In this document: piece by piece, positions 8,497 through 17,702 of the stretch
Position numbering within the stretch: the stretch's first letter is position 1
How the letters are laid out: every line of letters begins with the position of its first letter
Assembly: GCF_000233955.1 (NCBI RefSeq)
Contig: NZ_JH376608.1
Span: 1,468-37,242 of the forward strand
DNA: 35,775 nucleotides
Direction of reading: 5' to 3'
Source of the DNA: Paraprevotella clara YIT 11840
Lineage (GTDB): Bacteria > Bacteroidota > Bacteroidia > Bacteroidales > Bacteroidaceae
Notes under the pieces: generated by a model
Told to the model about the DNA's origin: nothing
Databases searched by the model: none
Seen by the model: only the letters and a program-made list of their open reading frames with translations
Program-made: the position numbers and the translations under genes

Positions 8497-9783
8497 ATGA
8501 TGAAGAAAATCGGATTATTCTGTATAGCAGCTTTATTGGCTACAGGGATGAAAGCACAAAACGACATCACCGTACACGACGACCAGACGGGAAAAGACGA
8601 AGTGATCGGCCTCCCGGAAGGTATGACCTATGAAATAGACAGCCTGTTGCAAGAATGGAACACCAAGAACTATCTGGGAGTGGATGAGAAATGCGAAAGT
8701 TCGGACGAGAATCCGCAATACAGCAAGGAGGAATACATCTCGCGACTCAACCGCCTGCCCAACGTCATAGAAATGCCCTATAACGAGGTGGTACGGAAAT
8801 TCATCGACCAATATTGTACACGGCTGAGACGCTCCGTATCTTACATGCTGGCAGCCAATAATTTCTATGTACCCATATTCGAGGAAGCATTGGAAAGTTA
8901 CCAGTTACCCTTGGAACTGAAATACCTGCCGGTCATCGAGTCCGCCCTCAACCCCGGAGCCACCTCCCGGGTCGGTGCAGCCGGATTGTGGCAATTCATG
9001 ATTTCTACCGGTAAAGTGTACGGCCTCGATGTCAATAGTCTGATAGACGAACGTCGTGACCCCATCAAATCCTCGTATGCAGCCGCACATTACCTGCAAG
9101 ACCTTTATCAGATTTTCGGCGACTGGACTTTGGTCATTGCTGCCTACAACTGCGGGCCGGCCAACGTAAACAAGGCCATCCGACGCGCAGGGGGAAGCAG
9201 GGATTATTGGCAAATCTATCCTTATCTTCCGCAGGAAACAAGAGGTTACGTACCGGCTTTTATTGCCGCCAATTACGTCATGAACTATTATTGCGAACAT
9301 AATATATGCCCGATGACCACCACGTTGCCTCCCAGCACGGACACCATCATCGTTGACCGCGACGTGCATTTCGACCAAATCGTAGCTGTATGCAACGTCA
9401 AGGCGGAAGAAGTCAAAGCCCTTAATCCGCAATACCGTACGGGACTTATTCCGGGCGCCAAAAAAAGCTGCATTCTCCGTCTGCCTACCCACGGTATCAG
9501 CGCGTTCATTGCGGCCGGAGATTCCGTTTACACCTATAAGTCGGACGAACTGTTCACCAACCGTAGCGAAGTGGCTGTAAGCCAATCTGCAAAAAAATCA
9601 TCTGCTACACGTTCACGCAGCAGCAAGAGCAGCCGCAGCAAATCGAGAACCCATACCATACGTTCGGGAGAGACTCTCTCGACGATTGCGAAACGTTACG
9701 GAACGACCGTATCCAAACTCAAACGCCTCAACGGTATAAAAGGTACAAGCATACGAGCCGGGAAAAAACTGAAAGTCAGATAA
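8497..9783 (+). CDS. mltD: MltD-like membrane/secreted lytic transglycosylase with LysM
   Basis: A 428-aa periplasmic murein hydrolase that cleaves MurNAc-GlcNAc bonds. It has a signal peptide at about residues 1-20 (ending MKAQ) and a GH23 SLT domain at about 110-260. The catalytic Glu is Glu148 in VIESALNP, followed by SRVGAAGLWQFM and AAYNCGPANVNKAI, the family motifs. A degenerate LysM-like segment lies near 285-335. A Ser/Arg/Lys-rich basic linker (SAKKSSATRSRSSKSSRSK) precedes a clear C-terminal LysM (about 384-428, HTIRSGETLSTIAKRYG). It starts 3 bases after the DUF5683 gene. Confidence 0.92.
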   Translation: MMKKIGLFCIAALLATGMKAQNDITVHDDQTGKDEVIGLPEGMTYEIDSLLQEWNTKNYLGVDEKCESSDENPQYSKEEYISRLNRLPNVIEMPYNEVVRKFIDQYCTRLRRSVSYMLAANNFYVPIFEEALESYQLPLELKYLPVIESALNPGATSRVGAAGLWQFMISTGKVYGLDVNSLIDERRDPIKSSYAAAHYLQDLYQIFGDWTLVIAAYNCGPANVNKAIRRAGGSRDYWQIYPYLPQETRGYVPAFIAANYVMNYYCEHNICPMTTTLPPSTDTIIVDRDVHFDQIVAVCNVKAEEVKALNPQYRTGLIPGAKKSCILRLPTHGISAFIAAGDSVYTYKSDELFTNRSEVAVSQSAKKSSATRSRSSKSSRSKSRTHTIRSGETLSTIAKRYGTTVSKLKRLNGIKGTSIRAGKKLKVR

Positions 9784-9802
9784 AACAGTCGCAAAAGACA
9801 AA

Positions 9803-9810
9803 AGGAGGTG
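9803..9810 (+). promoter_or_regulatory. Strong Shine-Dalgarno of rel
   Basis: AGGAGGTG lies 3 bases before the ATG at 9814 (5 bases from GGAGG). This near-perfect ribosome binding site is rare in Bacteroidetes. It decides the start at 9814 over the in-frame GTG at 9808, which lies inside the motif. Confidence 0.7.
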
Positions 9811-9813
9811 ACC

Positions 9814-12069
9814 ATGGAAGATTCTGCCAAAAAACAACTTGACGAAGAGAAAATGGTAAATGATGCTTTTCAGCATCTGATAAATACTTATTTGGCGTCA
9901 CGCCACCGCAAAAAGGTGGAAATCATTACCAAGGCTTTTAATTTTGCCAAACAAGCCCACAAAGGAGTGCGCCGCCTTTCCGGCGAACCTTACATCATGC
10001 ATCCGCTGGCCGTAGCCCAAATCGTATGCAGCGAAATCGGCTTGGGTTCTACCTCCATCTGTGCCGCCTTGCTCCACGACGTGGTAGAAGACACTGACTA
10101 CACCGTGGAAGACGTCTCCAACATTTTCGGTCCTAAAATCGCTCAAATCGTAGACGGGCTTACGAAAATATCGGGAGGCATCTTCGGCGACAAGGCGTCT
10201 GCCCAGGCCGAGTCTTTCAAGAAACTGTTGCTGACCATGAGCGACGACATCCGGGTGATTCTCATCAAGATTTCCGACCGGTTGCATAATATGCGTACGT
10301 TAGGCTCGCAGCCCCCCAACAAACAATATAAGATAGCAGGGGAAACTCTTTATATTTATGCGCCGCTGGCCAACCGTCTCGGACTGAACAAAATCAAAGA
10401 AGAACTGGAAGACCTGAGTTTCCGGTACGAGCATCCTGAGGAATACCAGCAAATTATCGACAAACTGGCACAAACCCGCGCCCATCGTGAAACCCTCTTT
10501 GAAGATTTCACGCGCCCCATCCGCGAGGCATTGGATAAAATGGGGCTTACCTATACCATCAAAGCACGCATCAAAACACCTTATTCCATTTGGTGCAAGA
10601 TGCAAAACAAGCATATCGAGTTCGAAGAAGTCTACGATATCCTGGCCGTAAGAATCATCTTCGAACCGCAAAGGGCAGAAGACGAAATCAGCGAATGTTT
10701 CCGCATCTACGTGTGTGCCAGCCGTATATACAAGCCGCATCCCGAACGGTTGCGCGATTGGCTGACTCACCCGAAAGCCAATGGCTACCAAGCTCTGCAT
10801 GTCACGCTCATGAGTAAGACGGGCCAATGGATAGAAGTGCAAATCCGCTCCACAAGAATGGACGAGATGGCAGAGCAAGGATTTGCCGCTCATTGGAAAT
10901 ATAAAGAAGGCAGCAAAACGACAGCAGACAGCGAAGACGAACTGGAAAAATGGCTCCACACCATCAAAGAAATCCTGGACGACCCACAGCCGAACGCCTT
11001 GGACTTCCTCGATGCCATCAAGTTGAACCTCTACGCCTCGGAAATCTTCGTAGTTACGCCCAAAGGGGAGTTCAAGACGATGCCGGCCGACTGCACGGCA
11101 CTCGATTTTGCATTCAGTATCCACACGTTTCTCGGCAGCCATTGCATCGGTGCGAAGGTGAATCATAAATTGGTACCGCTCAGCCACAAATTACAAAGCG
11201 GCGACCAAGTGGAAATCCTGACCTCGAAAACCCAACGGGTACAGAAAGAGTGGATCAACTTCGCCACCACAGCCAAGGCCAAAAACAAGATACAAGCCAT
11301 CCTGCGCCGCGAAGAACGCGAGCTGCAAAAGCAAGGAGAAGAGATACTTAACGAATTCTTCGAAAAAGCAGAGGTTGAACCCAACAGCATGAACATCGAC
11401 AAACTATGCGACTTGCACCGCATCAAGTTCCGCGAAGAACTCTTCCAGGCCATAGGCAGCAAAAACGTCGTGTTGGGCACGGCCGACTTGAATGTGCTTC
11501 ATGAGAAACAAGGGAACAAGGGCAACAGTTGGACACATTTCATCCCCTTCCTGAAGAAGAAGTCTCCTTCTTCAAAAACAAAAGAGAAACCGACCACGGA
11601 ACAACCCATCTCCATAGATCGGAAAAAAACAGTGGTTCTGAACGAAGAAAACATTCAGAATTTCATCATTGCGGAATGTTGCCACCCCATCCCGGGCGAC
11701 GATGTGTTGGGATATATCGACAGCGACAAGCACATTTACATTCACAAACGCCAATGCCCAGTGGCCGCCAAACTCAAGACCAGCGACGGCAATCATATTC
11801 TCGCGGTTACGTGGGACGTACATAAAACGCTGTTCTTCCCCGCCACCATCAAAGCCAGCGGCATCGACAATGTAGGAATCCTGCACGAAATGACGGGCAT
11901 ACTGTCCAACCAGTTCAACATCAACATCCACAAACTGTCCGTCACGACGAAAGACGGCATATTCGATTGCGAAATACAATTGGGAGTGCACGACGTGGAA
12001 GACGTCAAAAAAATCTGCAACAAACTGAAGAACATGATCGGCGTGGAAGAAGTGACCCGGATAGACTGA
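9814..12069 (+). CDS. rel: Bifunctional (p)ppGpp synthetase/hydrolase (RelA/SpoT family)
   Basis: A 751-aa long Rel enzyme that makes and degrades the stringent-response alarmone (p)ppGpp. Domain order: HD hydrolase (about 45-200) with H88-D89 in LLHDVVED and DRLHNMRTL; synthetase (about 235-365) with RIKT, YDILAVRIIF, DWLTHPKANGYQALH and E341 of IEVQIRS; TGS (about 410-472); a helical/zinc-finger-like region with CCHPIPGDD; and a C-terminal ACT domain (about 677-751). The HDxxED motif is intact, so the hydrolase is probably active. The RIKT variant is of the RxK(D) type, not the EXDD type of synthetase-only RelA, which supports a bifunctional enzyme. It is the last gene of the par cluster and is followed by a terminator. 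Confidence 0.95.
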   Translation: MEDSAKKQLDEEKMVNDAFQHLINTYLASRHRKKVEIITKAFNFAKQAHKGVRRLSGEPYIMHPLAVAQIVCSEIGLGSTSICAALLHDVVEDTDYTVEDVSNIFGPKIAQIVDGLTKISGGIFGDKASAQAESFKKLLLTMSDDIRVILIKISDRLHNMRTLGSQPPNKQYKIAGETLYIYAPLANRLGLNKIKEELEDLSFRYEHPEEYQQIIDKLAQTRAHRETLFEDFTRPIREALDKMGLTYTIKARIKTPYSIWCKMQNKHIEFEEVYDILAVRIIFEPQRAEDEISECFRIYVCASRIYKPHPERLRDWLTHPKANGYQALHVTLMSKTGQWIEVQIRSTRMDEMAEQGFAAHWKYKEGSKTTADSEDELEKWLHTIKEILDDPQPNALDFLDAIKLNLYASEIFVVTPKGEFKTMPADCTALDFAFSIHTFLGSHCIGAKVNHKLVPLSHKLQSGDQVEILTSKTQRVQKEWINFATTAKAKNKIQAILRREERELQKQGEEILNEFFEKAEVEPNSMNIDKLCDLHRIKFREELFQAIGSKNVVLGTADLNVLHEKQGNKGNSWTHFIPFLKKKSPSSKTKEKPTTEQPISIDRKKTVVLNEENIQNFIIAECCHPIPGDDVLGYIDSDKHIYIHKRQCPVAAKLKTSDGNHILAVTWDVHKTLFFPATIKASGIDNVGILHEMTGILSNQFNINIHKLSVTTKDGIFDCEIQLGVHDVEDVKKICNKLKNMIGVEEVTRID

Positions 12070-12092
12070 GACAATCCCGGCCACACACTACA

Positions 12093-12129
12093 GAAAGGAA
12101 TCAGACCAAACCGTCTAATTCCTTTTTTA
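12093..12129. terminator. Bidirectional terminator between rel and merR
   Basis: Imperfect inverted repeat AAAGGAATCAGAC (from 12094) / GTCTAATTCCTTT (to 12125), with a short AAACC-type loop followed by a T run. It overlaps the last codons of the convergent merR gene. The complementary A-rich flank can serve the minus strand less well. Confidence 0.65.
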
Positions 12130-12448
12130 TTTGCATCAACTCCTCGCGGACGGCTTGCAGGCGGCCGACAATCTCCATATTCCGCTCCACTTCTCCCTTG
12201 CTGTTCCGCAAAGCCTTGCGGGCGGCCGCCAGCTTCATGCCTTTCACCTTGACCAAATGGTGAATCAGGCGTACTTGTTCGATGTCCTCCTGCGAGTACT
12301 GCCGGATGTTCCGTCCCGATTTTTTAGGGGTTATCGTGGGGAATTCTTTCTCCCAGTAGCGCAGCAAAGTCTCGGATACCCCCAGCATTTCCGCCACTTC
12401 TCCAATGGAATAATAAAGTTTCAACTCCTTATTCGGATTCAGTGCCAT
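12101..12448 (-). CDS. MerR-family transcriptional regulator
   Basis: A 115-aa small MerR-type protein. The winged-helix N-terminus is clear: YYSIGEVAEMLGVSETLLRYWEKEFPTI, then the wing (KSGRNIRQYSQEDIEQVRLIHHLV). A C-terminal helix for dimerisation follows (VERNMEIVGRLQAVREELMQIKKEL). There is no Cys-bearing effector domain, so it is not a typical metal sensor. It is divergent from alaS with back-to-back promoters, so it may regulate itself and alaS. The pairing of such a regulator with alaS is common in Bacteroides genomes; the signal it senses is not known. Confidence 0.9.
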   Translation of the reverse strand: MALNPNKELKLYYSIGEVAEMLGVSETLLRYWEKEFPTITPKKSGRNIRQYSQEDIEQVRLIHHLVKVKGMKLAAARKALRNSKGEVERNMEIVGRLQAVREELMQIKKELDGLV

Positions 12449-12488
12449 AATTCAACTCTTTTTCCGTTCGTTTCCAGTCATTTCCTTG

Positions 12489-12496
12489 CAAAAGTA
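12489..12496 (-). promoter_or_regulatory. -7 box for merR
   Basis: Minus-strand TACTTTTG (TAnnTTTG consensus), 41 bases upstream of the merR ATG. It lies only 12 bases from the opposing alaS -7 box, so the two promoters overlap in their -33 regions. Confidence 0.55.
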
Positions 12497-12508
12497 GGCA
12501 AAACGGCC

Positions 12509-12516
12509 TATCTTTG
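12509..12516 (+). promoter_or_regulatory. -7 box for alaS
   Basis: TATCTTTG, an exact consensus form, 43 bases before the alaS ATG. It is interleaved with the divergent merR promoter. Confidence 0.6.
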
Positions 12517-12558
12517 CAAAACTTTTTGGAAAATAGTAACGCATAAAATAAAAATCAA

Positions 12559-15174
12559 ATGACTGCAAACGAAATCCGCGACTCGTTCGTCAAGTTCTTC
12601 GAGTCCAAGGGGCACCTCATTGTCCCGTCCGCGCCGATGGTCATCAAAGACGACCCGACGCTGATGTTTACCAATGCGGGCATGAACCAGTTCAAAGACA
12701 TCATCCTGGGCAACCGTCCCGCCACGAGCAAACGTTGCACCGATTCGCAGAAATGCCTCCGTGTCAGCGGCAAGCACAACGATTTGGAAGAAGTAGGCCA
12801 TGACACTTACCACCATACCATGTTCGAAATGCTCGGCAACTGGAGCTTCGGCGACTACTTCAAGAAAGAAGCCATCGAATGGGCTTGGGAATATCTGGTA
12901 GACGTGTTGAAGATCGACAAGTCCAACCTATATGCCACCGTCTTCGAAGGTTCACCCGAAGAAGGACTTGAACGCGACAACGAAGCGGCTTCTTATTGGG
13001 AGAAGTTCCTCCCGGCCGACCACATCATCAACGGCAACAAGCACGACAACTTTTGGGAAATGGGTGCCACGGGCCCCTGCGGCCCGTGCTCCGAAATCCA
13101 TATCGACCTGCGTCCGGAAGAAGAAAAAGCGAAAGTGCCCGGCCGCGAACTGGTGAACAAGGACAACCCGTTGGTCATCGAAATATGGAACCTCGTGTTC
13201 ATGCAATACAACCGTAAGGCCGACCAGACCTTGGAACCCCTTCCGGCCAAAGTCATCGACACGGGTATGGGATTCGAACGTCTGTGCGCTGTGATGCAAG
13301 GCAAACGTTCCAATTACGACACCGACGTGTTCCAGCCTATCATCAAGGTAATCGGCGACTTGTCGGATTGCCGATACGGTGAAGACGCGAAGAAGGATGT
13401 AGCCATGCGCGTAGTGGCCGACCACTTGCGTACCATAGCTTTCTCCATCGCCGACGGCCAGTTGCCGGGCAATGCCAAAGCCGGTTACGTCATCCGCCGT
13501 ATCCTGCGCCGCGCCGTACGCTATGCCTATACGTTCTTAGGCCAGAAAGAAGCTTTCATGTACAAGCTCCTGCCCGTACTCGTACAGGAAATGGGAAAAT
13601 CCTACCCGGAGTTGGAAGCCCAAAAGGTGCTCATCTCCAAAGTGATGAAAGAGGAAGAAGACTCCTTCCTGCGCACCTTGGAAACCGGTATCCGCCTGCT
13701 CGACCGCGTGATGGCCGAGACGCGTGCCGCCGGGAAGACCGTCATAGACGGCGTGGAAGCCTTCACGCTGTTCGACACCTATGGTTTCCCACTCGACCTG
13801 ACGGAACTCATCTGTCGTGAAAACGGCATGGCCGTGGACGAAGAGACATTCCATACGGAGATGCAGAAGCAGAAAGAACGCGCACGCAACGCCGCCGCCG
13901 TGGAAACGGGCGACTGGGTGGTCGTAAAAGAAGGAGAAACCGAGTTCAAAGGCTGGGACTATACTGAGCACGAATGCCACATCCTCCGCTACCGCAAAGT
14001 AACGCAAAAGAAACAGACGTTCTATCAAATCGTACTCGACTACACGCCGTTCTATGCCGAAATGGGCGGACAAGTGGGTGACCGCGGTGTGCTTTGTTCG
14101 GAACACGAGACCATAGAAATCGTAGACACTAAACGGGAAAACAACCTCCCGGTACATATCGCCAAGACTTTGCCTGAGCACCCCGAGGCCGACTTCATGG
14201 CCTGCGTAGACACCGATTTGCGCGCTGCCAGCGAAGCCAACCACACTTGTACGCACCTGCTCGACCAGGCCCTGCGCACGGTGTTGGGCGAACACGTGGA
14301 ACAGAAAGGTTCATTGGTCACTCCGGAATACCTGCGCTTCGACTTCTCTCACTTCCAGAAAGTGACCGACGAGCAACTGCGCGAAGTGGAACGTATCGTC
14401 AATGCCAAAATCCGCGAAGACCTGCCCCTGCAAGACCATCGTGACATGCCGATAGAAAAGGCCAAGGAACTGGGGGCCATCGCGCTCTTCGGAGAGAAAT
14501 ACGGTGACCGGGTACGCGTCGTGCAATTCGGCGACAGCGTGGAATTCTGTGGCGGTTGCCATGCCAAATCCACCGGACGTATCGGTATGATGAAAATCCT
14601 GAGCGAGAGTTCGGTAGCTGCCGGTATCCGTCGTATTGAGGCCATCACGGGAGAAAAAGTAGAAAACATGCTTTATACCCTGCAAGACCTGACAAACGAA
14701 CTGAGGACCATGTTCAACAATGCCCCGGACGTGAAAGCTGCCATCCTCAAATCCATTGAGGAAAACGCAACCCTGAAGAAGCAGATTGAAGAAAGCATGA
14801 AAGAAAAAGCCGCACAGGCCAAGGCACGTATTGTCTCGCAGGCCGCCATCGTAAACGGCGTAACGCTGTACCGTGGCATTCTCCCCATGCCTGCCGATCT
14901 CGTAAAAGACATGGCTTTCCAGCTTCGGAACGGTGCGGAAGACGCATTGGTCATCATCGGTAGCCTACACGAAGGCAAACCCATGCTGACGGCTGCGGCT
15001 TCGGACAATATGGTGAAGGCACACGGCATGAACGTAGGCAAAATCATCCGCGAAGCAGCCAAGTTGATTCAGGGCGGTGGCGGCGGACAGCCCCACTTTG
15101 CCACAGCCGGCGGCAAGAATGCCGACGGACTGAGTGCAGCCGTAGACAAATTCGTCGAACTGGCGGCATTGTAA
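12559..15174 (+). CDS. alaS: Alanine--tRNA ligase
   Basis: An 871-aa class IIc synthetase that charges tRNA-Ala and edits Ser/Gly mischarging. It begins with [25 protein letters not shown]. Motif 1-3 regions include [26 protein letters not shown]-like [16 protein letters not shown], and [10 protein letters not shown]. The editing domain zinc site is H562/H566 (HTCTH) with C664 and H668 (CGGCH), all intact. The C-Ala domain ends in [20 protein letters not shown]. Length is normal. A very strong terminator follows 28 bases after the stop. Confidence 0.98.
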   Translation: MTANEIRDSFVKFFESKGHLIVPSAPMVIKDDPTLMFTNAGMNQFKDIILGNRPATSKRCTDSQKCLRVSGKHNDLEEVGHDTYHHTMFEMLGNWSFGDYFKKEAIEWAWEYLVDVLKIDKSNLYATVFEGSPEEGLERDNEAASYWEKFLPADHIINGNKHDNFWEMGATGPCGPCSEIHIDLRPEEEKAKVPGRELVNKDNPLVIEIWNLVFMQYNRKADQTLEPLPAKVIDTGMGFERLCAVMQGKRSNYDTDVFQPIIKVIGDLSDCRYGEDAKKDVAMRVVADHLRTIAFSIADGQLPGNAKAGYVIRRILRRAVRYAYTFLGQKEAFMYKLLPVLVQEMGKSYPELEAQKVLISKVMKEEEDSFLRTLETGIRLLDRVMAETRAAGKTVIDGVEAFTLFDTYGFPLDLTELICRENGMAVDEETFHTEMQKQKERARNAAAVETGDWVVVKEGETEFKGWDYTEHECHILRYRKVTQKKQTFYQIVLDYTPFYAEMGGQVGDRGVLCSEHETIEIVDTKRENNLPVHIAKTLPEHPEADFMACVDTDLRAASEANHTCTHLLDQALRTVLGEHVEQKGSLVTPEYLRFDFSHFQKVTDEQLREVERIVNAKIREDLPLQDHRDMPIEKAKELGAIALFGEKYGDRVRVVQFGDSVEFCGGCHAKSTGRIGMMKILSESSVAAGIRRIEAITGEKVENMLYTLQDLTNELRTMFNNAPDVKAAILKSIEENATLKKQIEESMKEKAAQAKARIVSQAAIVNGVTLYRGILPMPADLVKDMAFQLRNGAEDALVIIGSLHEGKPMLTAAASDNMVKAHGMNVGKIIREAAKLIQGGGGGQPHFATAGGKNADGLSAAVDKFVELAAL

Positions 15175-15202
15175 ACCGCGCCACTGTCCGGCATCGAATA
15201 GC

Positions 15203-15238
15203 AAGTGGGGAGGAGCATGGCTCTTCCCCACTTTTTTT
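15203..15238 (+). terminator. Strong intrinsic terminator of alaS
   Basis: A 14-bp stem with one G-T wobble: AAGTGGGGAGGAGC (15203-15216) pairs with GCTCTTCCCCACTT (15220-15233), with a 3-base loop (ATG), and runs into a seven-T tract (15232-15238). This is a textbook rho-independent terminator. Confidence 0.92.
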
Positions 15239-15364
15239 CATCCCTCGCTCCGGCTTACGGGAGGATGTTGAATATCCAAGACAGTCCGTTCTTTCTCCCC
15301 TTACCCACGAGAGTTTTTATAAAAAACTGTCATACAATAACATACCATTCTCCGTACATTCCCA

Positions 15365-15434
15365 AATCAATCGGCTGAGAACGAAAAACGAATCTCAGCC
15401 GATTGATTTTTCGTTCTCAGCCAATTGATTTTTC
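15365..15434. repeat. Three-arm inverted/direct repeat with alternative hairpins
   Basis: Three copies of a roughly 16-base unit lie in the 320-base gap between alaS and the helicase gene. Arm A (15365-15380, AATCAATCGGCTGAGA) is the perfect inverse of arm B (15393-15408). Arm C (15415-15430) is a direct repeat of B with one change. A extended to 15388 (24 bases) also pairs with 15407-15430 over 24 bases with one mismatch. A-B and A-C pairing exclude each other. No protein is evident here. The rest of the gap (15239-15364) shows nothing recognisable. Confidence 0.85.
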
Positions 15435-15494
15435 ATTTGCCTCATGATGGAAAATCCGTCGGAGGAGTCCATCAGAAATCCGGACAGAAGCGTT

Positions 15495-16931
15495 CTATCC
15501 CATCTCACTTTCCATTTGATTCGGCGGCCAGTTCACCAGATACAAAGTTTCCGTGGCCCGGGTAAAGGCCGTGTACAGCCAACGGACATAATCGGGCGTA
15601 AGCATGTCTTCCGTCACGTAACCCTGATCTACGAAGACCCGTTGCCACTGTCCGCCCTGCGCCTTATGGCAAGTCACGGCATAGGCATATTTCACTTGCA
15701 AGGCATTGAAATACGGGTCGGTTTTCAACTTCTTCAACCGTTCACGCCTCACCGTAATGTCCATATAATCCGCTTCTACGGCAAAGAACAAGGCATCGGA
15801 TTGGGTTTTCGTCAAGGCCGGCGCTTCGCTCTGTAACGTATCCAGCAATACCGTCGCCTCCAACTCCACATCGTCATAATCGGGAAAGCGCAGCCACACA
15901 TCGGCAAAGCGAAACCCGTACATTTCACGCGTACGCCGCACTTTCCGCACGACCGCCACGTCACCGTTGGCCAAAAAATCAAAGGGACAGTCCTTCTGTC
16001 CCGCAGTCCAGAAATAATTGTTCTTGGCCACTAATAATTGGTCGCCTCCCGTAAGCTCTTCTTCCCGCCCCAGGATACGCCCCCTTATGCCGTTATTATA
16101 AATGTTGGCCCGTTTGTTCGACCGGGTCACCACGATGGTCTGGTCCAGTCCGCACCGGCTGTAGGCTTCTTCCAAAGCTTCTATCAATTCATCTCCGGGT
16201 ACACGACGGATGTCGGGAAAACCTTGGATGCGCACTTGGGGCAGGCCGGTGTACTCATCCGCTGTAATCCAATGTCTCAGGCGTGTGGCATTCCACAATA
16301 TGCCGCTCTCGTCATGCTGCCGGACCACTTGCGTCAGTTCGCCTTCCCATACATGCAAGCCATATCCTTCCAATGCGCGTCGCGAGAGGGCCGGACTGAG
16401 TTCTTCCCCCACGGGAGGCAACTGTGCCGTGTCGCCCACCAACATCAAACGGCATCCCTCGCCCGAATACACGAACTGTATCAAGTCGTCCAACAAGCAA
16501 CCGGAACCGAAATGCCCCACTCCGCCGGTACTCCCCGAAATCATGGAAGCCTCGTCCACAATAAATAAGGTATGTTTTTGCAGGTTGACATTCTGTAAGA
16601 AATTGTCCGTCTCATTGGAAAAAGTCTTCTGACGGTATATGCGCTTATGAATGGTAAAAGCCGGATGCCCCGCGTGCAGGGCAAAGACTTTGGACGCCCG
16701 ACCCGTAGGCGCCATCAGGACGGTTTTCTGCTTCAAATCGTCCAAAGCCCTGACCAATGCACTTAGGACGGAAGTCTTGCCCGTACCGGCATATCCGCGC
16801 CACAAACAAAGCCCGTCTTTGTCCCCCGACAAAAGGAAATCTGCCGTCATGGCTATCATCTCCCGTTGCCCGTTTGTAACTTCAAAAGGGCATTTTCCCT
16901 CTATAAACCGCTCTAAATCCTTATTTATCAT
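15495..16931 (-). CDS. RecD/Dda-like SF1B ATP-dependent DNA helicase
   Basis: A 478-aa superfamily 1B helicase with RecD-like AAA modules. Seen: Q-motif-like GQREMI at 21-26, Walker A RGYAGTGKTS (45-54), motif Ia VLMAPTGRASKV (71-82), Walker B IVDEASM (124-130), motif III LVGDTAQLPPVG (about 160-171), and QVVRQ. The C-terminal UvrD_C_2 fold has AYAVTCHKAQGGQW (motif V) and WLYTAFTRATETLYLV (motif VI). It is shorter than RecD2 (over 700 aa) and lacks its long N-terminal region, so Dda- or Pif1-like is the closer shape. It is often annotated as an AAA/exonuclease V alpha-like protein in Bacteroidales. No partner recB or recC is nearby. Its biological role is not shown. Confidence 0.88.
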   Translation of the reverse strand: MINKDLERFIEGKCPFEVTNGQREMIAMTADFLLSGDKDGLCLWRGYAGTGKTSVLSALVRALDDLKQKTVLMAPTGRASKVFALHAGHPAFTIHKRIYRQKTFSNETDNFLQNVNLQKHTLFIVDEASMISGSTGGVGHFGSGCLLDDLIQFVYSGEGCRLMLVGDTAQLPPVGEELSPALSRRALEGYGLHVWEGELTQVVRQHDESGILWNATRLRHWITADEYTGLPQVRIQGFPDIRRVPGDELIEALEEAYSRCGLDQTIVVTRSNKRANIYNNGIRGRILGREEELTGGDQLLVAKNNYFWTAGQKDCPFDFLANGDVAVVRKVRRTREMYGFRFADVWLRFPDYDDVELEATVLLDTLQSEAPALTKTQSDALFFAVEADYMDITVRRERLKKLKTDPYFNALQVKYAYAVTCHKAQGGQWQRVFVDQGYVTEDMLTPDYVRWLYTAFTRATETLYLVNWPPNQMESEMG

Positions 16932-16983
16932 AAAACCGAGATAAAAAGTTCGTCGAAAAGTCGAATATTAAATTTATTTATCT

Positions 16984-16991
16984 TACTTTTG
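16984..16991 (+). promoter_or_regulatory. -7 box for the 17028 operon
   Basis: TACTTTTG (TAnnTTTG), 36 bases before the ATG at 17028, in the AT-rich spacer divergent from the helicase gene. No good matching box was found for the helicase strand. Confidence 0.55.
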
Positions 16992-17027
16992 CGATGCGAA
17001 TGTAACAAATAAAATTATAAATGTATC

Positions 17028-17702
17028 ATGAAAAAAGCAATTAATGTCATCCTGGGCTTATGCGCAGTGGTTTTGCTTTATCTCTGCTACGAGAGCATCA
17101 TGCAACCCATCCAGTTCAACAAGGAGAAGGACATACGGGAAGCAGCAGTTAAGGCACGTTTGATTCAAATCAAAGATGCGGAAGAACAGTACCGCCAGCA
17201 ACATCAAGGCGAGTTCTGCGACACGCTCGACGTGCTGATCAACTTCATTAAAACGGCACGAATTCCTCACGTGACCAAGGTAGGAGAACTGAGTGACAAA
17301 CAAATGGAAAGCGGGCTGACCGAATCCAAGGCTGCCGCCATTGTGAACAGCGGAGATGCCGCTGCCATCGCAGCCAACGGTTTGCAGAATTTCCGTCGCG
17401 ACACGACATGGACTCCCATGGCCGAAGCCATTGTGGGTACAGACGGTAACGCAGATTCACTCAAATTCATCCCGTATAGTGACGGGCAGACTTTTGAATT
17501 GGAGAAAACCATTCACGTAGGCCGCTCCGGTGTGACTCAAAATGTGATGGAATGCCGTGCTCCTTATTCTGCTTACCTGAAAGGCCTGAGCGAACGCGAG
17601 ATTTACAACCTGACAGACGCGGCTGAGAAACAAGGCCGTTATGCCGGACTGAAAATTGGTGACCTCATGACCCCGAACAACAATGCAGGAAACTGGGAAT
17701 AA
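17028..17702 (+). CDS. Single-pass membrane protein of unknown function
   Basis: A 224-aa protein that I do not recognise by name. A lone N-terminal hydrophobic helix (about residues 6-24, INVILGLCAVVLLYLCY) is followed by a charged amphipathic stretch (EKDIREAAVKARLIQIKDAEEQYRQQHQGEFCDTLDVLINFI, split here only by sense) and a periplasmic or extracytoplasmic domain without other TM segments. The N-terminal helix running into AEEQYRQQHGEFC-like sequence recalls pseudopilins, but no prepilin peptidase site (G before F and E5) is seen. It overlaps the following DUF3822 gene by 20 bases, so the two are probably translated together. It is the first gene of a three-gene operon ending with rsmD. 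Confidence 0.8.
   Translation: MKKAINVILGLCAVVLLYLCYESIMQPIQFNKEKDIREAAVKARLIQIKDAEEQYRQQHQGEFCDTLDVLINFIKTARIPHVTKVGELSDKQMESGLTESKAAAIVNSGDAAAIAANGLQNFRRDTTWTPMAEAIVGTDGNADSLKFIPYSDGQTFELEKTIHVGRSGVTQNVMECRAPYSAYLKGLSEREIYNLTDAAEKQGRYAGLKIGDLMTPNNNAGNWE

Noticed and set aside
14289-14301. parS-like sequence CACGTGGAACA
   Set aside because: Only the right half and centre match the TGTTcCACGTGgAACA palindrome; the left half does not, and it lies in alaS codons. No full parS site was seen near parAB.
15444-15836. 130-codon open frame on the plus strand near the three-arm repeat
   Set aside because: Mostly antisense to the conserved 3' end of the helicase gene; no binding site or family resemblance.
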